Positions 30,355-38,076 of a stretch of DNA of 45,127 nucleotides are shown piece by piece. The DNA lies in NCBI GenBank assembly GCA_964557545.1, contig CAZLAK010000017.1, forward strand, positions 1-45,127, written 5' to 3'. Made by a program: the position numbers and the translations under genes. This DNA comes from CAZLAK01 sp964557545. GTDB taxonomy: Bacteria > Bacillota > Desulfotomaculia > Desulfotomaculales > Pelotomaculaceae. Positions within the stretch are counted from its first letter, which is position 1, and every line of letters begins with the position of its first letter. Below the pieces are notes generated by a model. The model was not told the DNA's origin. It ran no database searches and saw nothing but the letters and a program-made list of their open reading frames with translations.

Positions 30355-32823
30355 ATGAAGGCAGTTGTTATGGCGGGCGGGGAAGGTTCCCGCCTGCGGC
30401 CGCTTACCTGCGGCCGTCCCAAGCCAATGGTGCCGGTGTTAAACCGGCCGGTTATGCAGTATATTGTGGACCTGTTAAAAAAACACGGTTTTACAGAAAT
30501 CGCGGTTACGCTTCAGTACCAGCCGCAAGCCATAAAGGATTATTTTGGCAGCGGTACAGAATGGGGAGTGAGTTTTCGTTATTTTGTGGAGGAAACGCCG
30601 CTGGGTACGGCCGGCAGTGTGAAAAATGCGGCCAGTTTTCTGGACGAAACTTTTTTAGTAATCAGCGGGGATGCCCTTACCGACTTAGACCTTTCAATGG
30701 CAGTAAAATTTCACAAGGAACACGGCGCTCTGGCCACCTTGGTCCTTACCAGAGTGGAATGCCCGCTGGAATACGGGGTGGTCATCACCGAAAGTGACGG
30801 CAGGATAAAGCGCTTTTTGGAAAAACCGGGCTGGAGCGAGGTTTTTAGCGACACGGTTAATACTGGTATCTATGTGCTGGAGCCGGAGGTCCTCGATTAC
30901 TTTGCTCCCGGGCAGATGTTCGATTTCAGCCAAGACCTTTTCCCCCTTCTATTGCGGGAAAACAAGCCCCTTTACGGAGTTGTCCTTTCCGGCTACTGGT
31001 GTGATATCGGCAGTATTGGCCAGTATATGGAAGCTCACTGCGATGTCTTGGCCGGCAGGGTAAATCTCAGCCTGCCGGGCAAGGAGGCGGCGCCGGGTAT
31101 CCGGGTAGAAGAAGGGGCAGTGATCAGTGAGGCCGCGCAAATCAGAGGACCGGTGTTTATCGGCGCTAACTGCCAGATCGGCCCGGGGGCCAAAATCGAG
31201 CCCTATACCGTGCTCGGCAGCGGCTGCCTGATAGGGGAAAACGCTTCCATTAAGAGGAGTGTGCTGTGGAACAACGTCTACGTGGGCAAAAACGCGGCCT
31301 TGCGCGGTGCAGTAGTGGGCAGCCGCGTGCAGGTGCAGGCCGGGGCCGGCATTTACGAGGGGGCCGTGGTGGGTGACGATTCTATTATCCGGGAAAACGG
31401 CCTCCTTAAGCCGGACGTTAAACTTTGGCCGAAAAAATTTGTCGATACGGGTGCTACCGTGGGGCAGAGCCTGGTCTGGGGTTCCGGTCAGCCCAAAAAA
31501 ATTTTTGGTTACGAGGGAATATCCGGGCTGGTCAACGTAGAAATAACGCCGGATTTTGCCGCCCGCGCCGGGACGGCTTTCGGATCGGTGGCGGGAGCCG
31601 GCGCCCGGCTGGCCGTGAGCAGCGACGGCTACCCTTATTCTTTCATGATCAAAGAAGCTTTGGCTATGGGTATGGCTTCGGCCGGCGCGCGGGTAGTGGA
31701 CTTGGGCGAGTGCGTGACGCCGCTCCACCGCTTTGGCGTGCGCTGGCAGGAGTGCAGCGGCGGAGTGCACGTGAAGGTCAACGCTTCATCGCCGGAAAAG
31801 GTCACCCTAGTGTTTACCAACGGGCGCGGCGGCAATATAAAAAGGGGAATGGAGCGCAAAATTGAAAACGTCCTCAGCAGGGAGGATTTCTTGCGTGCCC
31901 AGGCCGGCAGGATTGAGCGGCCGGTAAAGGTGAGGGGTCTGGCGCGCCAGTACGCCAAGGCCCTGGCCGGAGCGGTGGGCGGGGGTTTCCCTGCCGCAAA
32001 AAGGTTAAAGGTCGTCCTGGGTTACGAAAGCCAAAACCTTGGGGGTGTAGTAAGCGAAGTAGCGGCCGAATTCGGATTTGAGCTGTGCGAAATAAGTACT
32101 AATGAGCAAAGCGGCCGGGTATCTGTGGGCCAGTGGCGTGTGCTGGTGCCAGAGGTAACCGAGCGGGTGGCAGAGGAGGGGGCCGACCTGGGTGCGGTAC
32201 TTGACCCCAACGCCGACTGCCTGGTGCTGGTGGACGAGAAGGGCAGGGTGATCGAGGGCGACCTGCTCACAGCCCTTTTATCCTTGATCCTCTTGGAGAG
32301 CCGGGGCGGGCCGGTAGTTGTGCCGGTAACGGCGCCGCGGGTCATTGAAGATCTGGCCCAGCGTTACCGGGGAAAAGTGGTGCGGACCAAAACTGCCCTC
32401 CAGGATTTTTGGGAAAACCTCTTGGCTTTGGAAGACGGCGAGAACATGTGGTCCAGCTTTTTTGTGCACTTCGATGCCCTGTGCGCCCTGGCTGTGGTGG
32501 GGGGATTCCTTGTCCGTACCCAAACCCCGCTTTCGGGTCTGGTCGGTCGTATACCCTCGTTTTACACCGGGCGGGGCGAAGTGGCCGTGCCCTGGGAAGC
32601 CAGGGGCAGGCTGATCCGCCAGCTCATTGAAAACCCCCCGGCACCTGAGCTAGAACTCTTAGACGGGGTAAAGGTATACCACCCCGAAGGGTGGGCGCTG
32701 GTCTTGCCCGACCCGGATGAGCCCGTCTGCCGCGTTTTTGCCGAAGGCGCCAGTATGGAGATTGCCGAGTCGTTAACCGACATGTATTTAAAGAAAATCA
32801 GTGAAATTGTGGGTCAAAAATGA
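30355..32823 (+). CDS. Sugar-1-phosphate nucleotidyltransferase fused to a degenerate phosphomannomutase
   Basis: An 822-residue fusion. Residues 1-230 are an NTP-transferase domain (MAGGEGSRLRPLT, PKPMVPVLNRPV, LGTAGSV, ISGDALTDLD). Residues 250-350 form a hexapeptide left-handed beta helix. Residues 380-820 are phosphohexomutase-like. The mutase active sites are altered: the TASHNP loop reads KVNASSP near residue 478, and the metal loop is DPNADC (617-622) instead of DxDxDR. It is usually annotated as mannose-1-phosphate guanylyltransferase. The ATG has GAGGAGG upstream, and the gene lies 12 bases after the GT4 gene. The mutase part may be structural or allosteric. Confidence 0.88.
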   Translation: MKAVVMAGGEGSRLRPLTCGRPKPMVPVLNRPVMQYIVDLLKKHGFTEIAVTLQYQPQAIKDYFGSGTEWGVSFRYFVEETPLGTAGSVKNAASFLDETFLVISGDALTDLDLSMAVKFHKEHGALATLVLTRVECPLEYGVVITESDGRIKRFLEKPGWSEVFSDTVNTGIYVLEPEVLDYFAPGQMFDFSQDLFPLLLRENKPLYGVVLSGYWCDIGSIGQYMEAHCDVLAGRVNLSLPGKEAAPGIRVEEGAVISEAAQIRGPVFIGANCQIGPGAKIEPYTVLGSGCLIGENASIKRSVLWNNVYVGKNAALRGAVVGSRVQVQAGAGIYEGAVVGDDSIIRENGLLKPDVKLWPKKFVDTGATVGQSLVWGSGQPKKIFGYEGISGLVNVEITPDFAARAGTAFGSVAGAGARLAVSSDGYPYSFMIKEALAMGMASAGARVVDLGECVTPLHRFGVRWQECSGGVHVKVNASSPEKVTLVFTNGRGGNIKRGMERKIENVLSREDFLRAQAGRIERPVKVRGLARQYAKALAGAVGGGFPAAKRLKVVLGYESQNLGGVVSEVAAEFGFELCEISTNEQSGRVSVGQWRVLVPEVTERVAEEGADLGAVLDPNADCLVLVDEKGRVIEGDLLTALLSLILLESRGGPVVVPVTAPRVIEDLAQRYRGKVVRTKTALQDFWENLLALEDGENMWSSFFVHFDALCALAVVGGFLVRTQTPLSGLVGRIPSFYTGRGEVAVPWEARGRLIRQLIENPPAPELELLDGVKVYHPEGWALVLPDPDEPVCRVFAEGASMEIAESLTDMYLKKISEIVGQK

Positions 32824-32826
32824 AGT

Positions 32827-32852
32827 GCTGGGGGTGCAATTGCGCCCCCAGC
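32827..32852. terminator. Hairpin between convergent genes, probable bidirectional terminator
   Basis: GCTGGGGG (32827-32834) pairs with CCCCCAGC (32845-32852) around a self-complementary GCAATTGC core. It sits in the 38-base gap between convergent genes. T tracts on either side are weak, so efficiency is uncertain. Confidence 0.6.
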
Positions 32853-32861
32853 GTTATTGAG

Positions 32862-33896
32862 CTATTGCGCTTCCCGGCGCAGGATGTGCGGGCCGATTTC
32901 GTTTAAACTGGCACATCCCGTTAGGATCATGGCTGCCTTGAGTTCGGCCGTCATCTTTTCCACGATCAGGCGCACGCCTTCACCGCCGCCCCCGAAGGCC
33001 CCGAAAATAACCGGCCGGCCCACCAGTACGGCGTCGGCCCCGAGAGCGAGCAGTTTTAAAGCGTCGGCCCCAAAGCGCACGCCGCCGTCGGCGAATACTG
33101 CCGGTTTTTTGCCGGCGCTCTTTAGTGCACCCACAATTTCTGGCAGAACATCGGCTGCCCCGGGTGTGTAGTCGAGGATACGACCCCCGTGGTTAGAGAC
33201 GACAATCGCGGCGGCTCCCGCTTCCGCTGCCATCACTGCTTCGTCGGCGGTCATAATCCCTTTTATAATAAAGGGAAGGTTAGTTGAACCAATAATTTCT
33301 TCCAGCTCCTCTTTGGTTTTCGGACCGACGGGCTGGCCTTTTAAGGCCATAGTGACCAAGCCTGCTCCGTCAATGTCCATGCCTACGGCTTTGGCCCCGG
33401 CAGCTTCGGCGCGGCGTATCCGCTCGATAACGGCATCTTGTGAGCGCGGCTTTATTACAGGAATACCCCAGCCGTCTTCGGCGGCTATGGCTTCTATCCC
33501 GGAATCGTACATAGTGGGATCGGCGCCGTCACCGGAAAAGCCCAATGAACCGGCTTGGCGGCACCCGCTGATCACTGCCCCAATAAACTCGCGCTCACTG
33601 ATGGCGCCGCCCATGTTGTAGGGGGTACCGGTGATGGGGGCAGCTAAAATGGGGGTTTTAAGATCTAAGCCCAAAAGGCGGCAGCTGGTATCGGGATCTT
33701 TGGCGCCGTGGATGGTCCGCATATTTAGCTGCCAGCGGGACAAGGCGCGCAAGTTAGCCGTAAAAGCATAACCGCTGCCCACGCCGCCCATGCCCGGCAC
33801 TTCACCGGCGCAAGCGCGACCGTCGCAGATCTTGCAGACGCGGCAGTAGCCCTTCATTTTTTGACGGGCATTTTCCAGTATCTGTTCATAGTTCAT
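32862..33896 (-). CDS. FMN-dependent alpha-hydroxyacid oxidase/dehydrogenase-like protein with an N-terminal Cys cluster
   Basis: A 344-residue TIM-barrel flavoprotein of the lactate/glycolate oxidase family. The catalytic His236 and flanking Arg239 lie in VVSNHGGRILD; TPILAAPITG, FIIKGIMTADEAVMAAEAG and FADGGVRFGADALKLLALG, then AVLVGRPV, form the FMN site. It is anaerobic-type, with an N-terminal YCRVCKICDGRAC cluster (Cys18, 21, 24, 29) not found in classical LldD and possibly binding Zn or Fe-S. The ATG has AGGGGGG upstream. It is divergent from the acyl-CoA synthetase operon and may share its regulation by 2-hydroxyacids. Confidence 0.85.
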   Translation of the reverse strand: MNYEQILENARQKMKGYCRVCKICDGRACAGEVPGMGGVGSGYAFTANLRALSRWQLNMRTIHGAKDPDTSCRLLGLDLKTPILAAPITGTPYNMGGAISEREFIGAVISGCRQAGSLGFSGDGADPTMYDSGIEAIAAEDGWGIPVIKPRSQDAVIERIRRAEAAGAKAVGMDIDGAGLVTMALKGQPVGPKTKEELEEIIGSTNLPFIIKGIMTADEAVMAAEAGAAAIVVSNHGGRILDYTPGAADVLPEIVGALKSAGKKPAVFADGGVRFGADALKLLALGADAVLVGRPVIFGAFGGGGEGVRLIVEKMTAELKAAMILTGCASLNEIGPHILRREAQ

Positions 33897-34022
33897 TTTT
33901 GTCCCCCCTAGTTTTTATAGATACCTGTACAACCTGGCAATCATATCTTCTTACCGGCTTGCTTTCTTTAAAGCAATACTACTTTTTTTGCAGCAAACCT
34001 TCTCCTGCAGGCAATTTTAGTA

Positions 34023-34052
34023 TTGACTTTTTGCTGGGAAGAAAATTATATT
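34023..34052 (+). promoter_or_regulatory. Promoter of the acyl-CoA synthetase/lut operon
   Basis: TTGACT at 34023-34028, an 18-base spacer and TATATT at 34047-34052. The transcript would carry a leader of about 190 bases. Confidence 0.7.
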
Positions 34053-34061
34053 AGTAGTAGA

Positions 34062-34105
34062 ATGGTCATACCATAATACCATTATATATGCATAACATAT
34101 GACCA
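34062..34105 (+). promoter_or_regulatory. FadR/GntR-type operator just downstream of the -10
   Basis: ATGGT-CAT-ACCAT (34062-34074) is a perfect inverted repeat matching the TGGTNNNACCA consensus of FadR-subfamily regulators (FadR, PdhR, LldR). Ten bases after the -10, it would cover the transcription start. TATGACCA at 34098-34105 repeats one arm in inverse orientation. Two FadR-type genes lie 6-8 kb downstream. Confidence 0.7.
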
Positions 34106-34252
34106 GGCTCTAATTTATACCGTACACAGCCAAGGTAATGTTGTCAATGGGGGTGGCAGCAAAAAACGGAAAATATTAAGATTAATGCCTTTAAGCTTTG
34201 AGCGCGGCGCAAAGAAATCTAAAAACGTCAAGTGGGGAGTGAGTATAGGGCT

Positions 34253-36370
34253 GTGGGTGAACTGACGAGTTTATTTAAGCCTCAGTCAGTGGCTGTCATC
34301 GGTGCCTCAAAAACACCTGGCAAAATAGGAAACGCCATTGTACGCAATGTTATCGAAAGCGGGTACAGGGGCAGTATCTATCCCATAAACCCGCGCGAAA
34401 GTGAAATAGAGGGCCTGACCTGCTATCCTTCAGTTTTGGATGTGCCCGATCCGGTTGAACTGGCCGTAATCTCAGTACCTGCCGGGAAGGTCCTGGAAGC
34501 CGCCAGGGAATGCGGTGAGGCGGGGGTAAAGGGTCTCATCGTAGTGACAGCAGGGTTTAAAGAAATTGGCAGGGAAGGCATGGAGCTGGAAAAAGAACTG
34601 GTGAGTATCTGTGCGCAGTACGGTATGCGCATGCTCGGCCCCAACTGCGTGGGGCTTATGGATGCCAATACCCCGCTGAACGCTTCTTTTTCCAGCACTT
34701 TTGCTGCTGGCGGCCAGATCGCTTTTCTTTCCCAAAGCGGTGCTATGCTCCTGGCCATACTGGACTGGAGCAAAACAGCGGGGATAGGGTTTACCAAAGT
34801 AGTGAGCCTGGGCAATAAGGCTGATTTAAACGAGATTGACTTTATTGAGGACGCGGCCAATGACGACTACACTAAAGTAATCCTCTGCTATATAGAAGAT
34901 ATAGTGGACGGAAAGCGTTTTTTAGAAGTGGCGGAAAATGCGGCCAAGAAGAAGCCCATCATCGTCTACAAGTCCGGTATCAGCCAGTCTGGGGCGCAGG
35001 CGGCTTCTTCCCATACCGGTGCTCTGGCCGGCAGCGACTTAGCCTACGAAACTGCCTTTGAAGACTGCGGTATCATCAGGGCGCGCAGTATGACGGAGCT
35101 TTTTGACCTGGCCGTGGCATTTTCCAGGTGTGTGCCCCCTGCGGGCAACCGGGTAGCTATAGTCACCAACTCCGGGGGTCCGGGGATTATTGCTACCGAT
35201 AATGTAGAATTAAAGGGCTTGCGCATGGCCCGCTTTGAAAAAGAAACCATTGAAGAGCTGCGTGCCAACTTGCCCGGTGAAGCCAACGTATACAACCCGG
35301 TCGATGTCTTAGGTGACGCCAGAACTGACCGCTACAGATTTGCCCTCAATAAGGTACTGGACGACCCCAACGTGGACAGTGTGCTGGTTTTGATGTGCCC
35401 GACGGCTGTAACCGAAGCCGAAGAGACCTCAAAGGCGATTGTTGAGGCCAGGGATAATCACCCCGGCAAACCGGTGCTGGCGGCTTATACCGGCGGCGAA
35501 AAGCTGGCGGGAGGGGCAGAAATCCTCATGAAAGCAGGCATACCCTGTTTCACTTTCCCCGAACCGGCTGTGAGGTGCATAAAGGGCTTGTACGATTACG
35601 GTAAATTCTGTCAGAAACAGGAGAAAAAACAGGAGAAAAAAGAGGAGAAAGTTTTGGCTGCCGCCGATAAGAAAACGGTAAAGGCCATTTTCTACGACGT
35701 AATCAAAGATAAGCGGCTTACGCTTTTGGGGAGCGAAGCAGCCGAAGTGGCTATGGCTTACGGGATACCCGCCGCTCCTATTGTTTTAGCCGCCACACCG
35801 CAGGAGGCGGCCAGTGAGGCCAGCAAAATGGGCTTCCCGGTAGTGCTTAAAGTTGCTTCACCGCGCATTTTGCACAAAACCGACGTCGGCGGGGTGAAGA
35901 TCGGCCTCAATTCTCCGGAAGAAGTAGAAAAGGGCTTTGTGGAAATAATGGAGAGTGTAAACCACTACCTGCCGGGCGTGCCGGTTTACGGAATAGAAGT
36001 GCAGAAAATGATGCCCAAAGGCACAGAACTGATCATCGGCATGACTAAAGATGTGCAGTTTGGCCCTCTGATCGCCTTTGGCCTGGGCGGCATCTACGTC
36101 AATCTCCTAAAAGACGTCGCTTTCGGTTTGGCGCAGAGCCTTTATGACGAGCAGAAGATAGAAGAAATGATCGCTAAAACCAAAGCATACACCCTCTTGA
36201 AAGGTTACCGGGGCGAAGCGCCGCGTGATGTTAAGGCCGTGGTCGACGTTATAAAAAAGGTAGCCAGGCTGGTTATGGATTTCCCCGAAATAACGGAAAT
36301 GGACATCAACCCGGTCTTTGCCTACGAAAAAGGCCTTTCTGCTCTCGATATTAAAATAACCATTTCTTAA
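34253..36370 (+). CDS. ADP-forming acyl-CoA (acetyl-CoA) synthetase, fused alpha-beta
   Basis: This enzyme converts acyl-CoA, ADP and phosphate to acid, CoA and ATP, conserving energy in anaerobes. The 705-residue fused form has a CoA-binding Rossmann domain (SLFKPQSVAVIGAS), the succinyl-CoA-ligase-like domain with the phospho-His254 in SSHTGALAGSD, and a C-terminal ATP-grasp beta domain (FPVVLKVASPRILHKTDVGG) after a Lys/Glu-rich linker (KQEKKQEKKEEK). I start it at GTG 34253, with GGGGAGTGAG eight bases upstream; GTG 34232 lacks a site. It leads the acs-DRTGG-lutC-lutBA operon. The acyl substrate is not determined. Confidence 0.9.
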   Translation: MGELTSLFKPQSVAVIGASKTPGKIGNAIVRNVIESGYRGSIYPINPRESEIEGLTCYPSVLDVPDPVELAVISVPAGKVLEAARECGEAGVKGLIVVTAGFKEIGREGMELEKELVSICAQYGMRMLGPNCVGLMDANTPLNASFSSTFAAGGQIAFLSQSGAMLLAILDWSKTAGIGFTKVVSLGNKADLNEIDFIEDAANDDYTKVILCYIEDIVDGKRFLEVAENAAKKKPIIVYKSGISQSGAQAASSHTGALAGSDLAYETAFEDCGIIRARSMTELFDLAVAFSRCVPPAGNRVAIVTNSGGPGIIATDNVELKGLRMARFEKETIEELRANLPGEANVYNPVDVLGDARTDRYRFALNKVLDDPNVDSVLVLMCPTAVTEAEETSKAIVEARDNHPGKPVLAAYTGGEKLAGGAEILMKAGIPCFTFPEPAVRCIKGLYDYGKFCQKQEKKQEKKEEKVLAAADKKTVKAIFYDVIKDKRLTLLGSEAAEVAMAYGIPAAPIVLAATPQEAASEASKMGFPVVLKVASPRILHKTDVGGVKIGLNSPEEVEKGFVEIMESVNHYLPGVPVYGIEVQKMMPKGTELIIGMTKDVQFGPLIAFGLGGIYVNLLKDVAFGLAQSLYDEQKIEEMIAKTKAYTLLKGYRGEAPRDVKAVVDVIKKVARLVMDFPEITEMDINPVFAYEKGLSALDIKITIS

Positions 36371-36400
36371 ATCTGGTTAAAAAATACGTGAGGTGGTAAT

Positions 36401-37459
36401 GTGAAAAGCTTGTACATTATGGGGATGCCCGGCAGCGGGAAAACAGTGGTAGCTTTGGGCCTTGCCCAGAAGATGGTAGGGGAAGGCTTGAAAACTGCCT
36501 ACTTTAAGCCGGTAGCCAACGGAAGGCGGCTACTGGGTGGCATCGACTTGGACGCCGTGCTCATGAAAGAGGTTTTAGGGATGAGTGTTCCTTTAGAAAA
36601 AATAGCTCCCGTACCGGCTGGTCCTTACTACTTGAGCACGCGCGGGGCTTACGAGGGTGCTGAAGAGAAAATCATGGAGGCGTTTTGGGGAGTCAGCAGC
36701 GGGGCAGATGGTGTGCTCATTGACGGCGCTCTTTCACCTTATGTGCTCAGCAGCCTCGGTTTAGATTCGGTGACGCTGGCCGGCAAGATGGGAGCAGGTG
36801 TTGTTTTGGTTGTTAAGGTGGAAAATGACTTTAGCCTCGACGAAGCGCTGTACATGTGCAGGTGCCTGGCCAAGGACAAGCTGGAGGTTGTCGGTGTAAT
36901 TTTCAGCAACGTGCCGCGCGCCCTTTACTCGAAAACTGAAGGGATTTACAAGCCGATCCTCGAAAAGGAAGGTTTTACAGTTTTGGGAGTGTTCCCCCAG
37001 CGGCCTGAAATCGCTTCACCGACGGTTGGCGAGTACTACGAAGCCCTCGGCGGGGAGGTCTTGGCCTGTCACGACCGCTTAAACCTGCTGGTGGAAGATG
37101 TAGTAATTGGTGCCATGACTATGGAAAGCGCCCTCGGCTATTTCAGGCGTTCGGCCAACAAAGCCGTCATCGTTGGCGGGGACCGCGCTGACCTGGCACT
37201 GGCCGCTATGGAAACCAGCACCTCTGTCCTCATACTGACCGGCGGCCTTTACCCGGATGTAAAGGTCATTGCCCGGGCAGAGGAGAAAAGGGTTCCCGTT
37301 ATTTTGGTCCACTACGATACCTACACCACCATTGAAAAGCTCGGCCGGGTAAGCAGGCACATCCGTCCGGGCGACAAAGAGAGCATCAGGGCAGCCTTAG
37401 AAAATGTAGAAAAGTACTGCAACTGGCAGCACATTTTGGCTTACTTAAAGAAGGAATAA
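36401..37459 (+). CDS. P-loop/DRTGG-domain protein (phosphotransacetylase N-terminal-like)
   Basis: A 352-residue protein with an N-terminal BioD-like P-loop NTPase domain (GMPGSGKT at residues 8-15; LKTAYFKPVANG) and a C-terminal DRTGG domain (VEDVVIGAMTMESALGYF, KAVIVGGDRADLALAAM, TSVLILTGGLYPDVKV). It resembles the regulatory N-terminal half of long phosphotransacetylases, without the catalytic domain. GTGAGGTGG precedes the GTG start. Placed 30 bases after the ADP-forming synthetase, it may regulate it. This is an inference from context. Confidence 0.88.
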   Translation: MKSLYIMGMPGSGKTVVALGLAQKMVGEGLKTAYFKPVANGRRLLGGIDLDAVLMKEVLGMSVPLEKIAPVPAGPYYLSTRGAYEGAEEKIMEAFWGVSSGADGVLIDGALSPYVLSSLGLDSVTLAGKMGAGVVLVVKVENDFSLDEALYMCRCLAKDKLEVVGVIFSNVPRALYSKTEGIYKPILEKEGFTVLGVFPQRPEIASPTVGEYYEALGGEVLACHDRLNLLVEDVVIGAMTMESALGYFRRSANKAVIVGGDRADLALAAMETSTSVLILTGGLYPDVKVIARAEEKRVPVILVHYDTYTTIEKLGRVSRHIRPGDKESIRAALENVEKYCNWQHILAYLKKE

Positions 37460-37478
37460 AAATTGAGGGGTGAATTGT

Positions 37479-38072
37479 ATGGCCCTCGCTAAAAAAAACT
37501 GGCCGGCGGACGCAAGCCTGGACGGCTTATACGAAGAATTTAAGAGCAAGGCCCAGCTGCTGTCCGCTGCCGTTTACCGTTACAGGAGTTTTGGAGAAGC
37601 AGCCGAAGGCATAGCCGGGCTGGTGGCTGCCCGGGAAGCAAAAAGGGTAGCTGTAGAGCCGGCGCCGCAGCTCAAACCCTTAAAACTGGAAAGCATTTTG
37701 GCAGGTAAGCTGGTAGACCTGGAAAAAGGGAATATACGCCGGACAGCCGGCGAGTTAGATGTTGGTGTAGTCTCTTTTAACGCAGCCATTGCGGAGACCG
37801 GTACCATTATCCAGGATGCCAGCCAGGTAAAAAGCCGTCTTTTATCCATGCTGCCCCCCGTGTGTGTGGCTGTTGGGTGTACGTCGGGTTTGGTAGCTGC
37901 TTTTCGCCAGGCTATTTTGCCTTACGCCAGTAAGAAGATAAACTTACCGTCTTACCTGTCTTTGGTTTCCGGGCCCAGCCGTACGGCGGACATCGAGCGG
38001 GTGCTGACAGTGGGTGTTCACGGACCTGGGGAGTTGCACGTCGTTTTTATAGATGAAATGGGAGGTGCATGA
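37479..38072 (+). CDS. lutC: LutC-like LUD-domain protein (lactate utilisation)
   Basis: A 197-residue LUD-domain protein of the LutC/YkgG type. The segments VGVVSFNAAIAETGTIIQ, LPPVCVAVGC and GPSRTADIERVLTVGVHGPG are diagnostic. LutABC is a non-flavin iron-sulfur L-lactate dehydrogenase. ATG 37479 has GAGGGGTGA five bases upstream. The end of the gene contains the ribosome site of the lutBA fusion that follows. Confidence 0.92.
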   Translation: MALAKKNWPADASLDGLYEEFKSKAQLLSAAVYRYRSFGEAAEGIAGLVAAREAKRVAVEPAPQLKPLKLESILAGKLVDLEKGNIRRTAGELDVGVVSFNAAIAETGTIIQDASQVKSRLLSMLPPVCVAVGCTSGLVAAFRQAILPYASKKINLPSYLSLVSGPSRTADIERVLTVGVHGPGELHVVFIDEMGGA

Positions 38073-38076
38073 AAAA

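Larger units (their letters stand above)
33897..34252. other. Divergent 356-base regulatory region of the lactate island
   Basis: AT-rich non-coding stretch between the FMN oxidase and the acyl-CoA synthetase. It holds a good forward promoter and FadR-type sites near 34023-34105. A possible weak reverse TATAAA box lies near 33915. The leader 34106-34234 contains no structure I can support as a riboswitch or attenuator. Confidence 0.7.

Noticed and set aside
30339..30797. Second forward frame over the start of the nucleotidyltransferase fusion
   Set aside because: Out-of-frame shadow; the main frame carries all conserved motifs.
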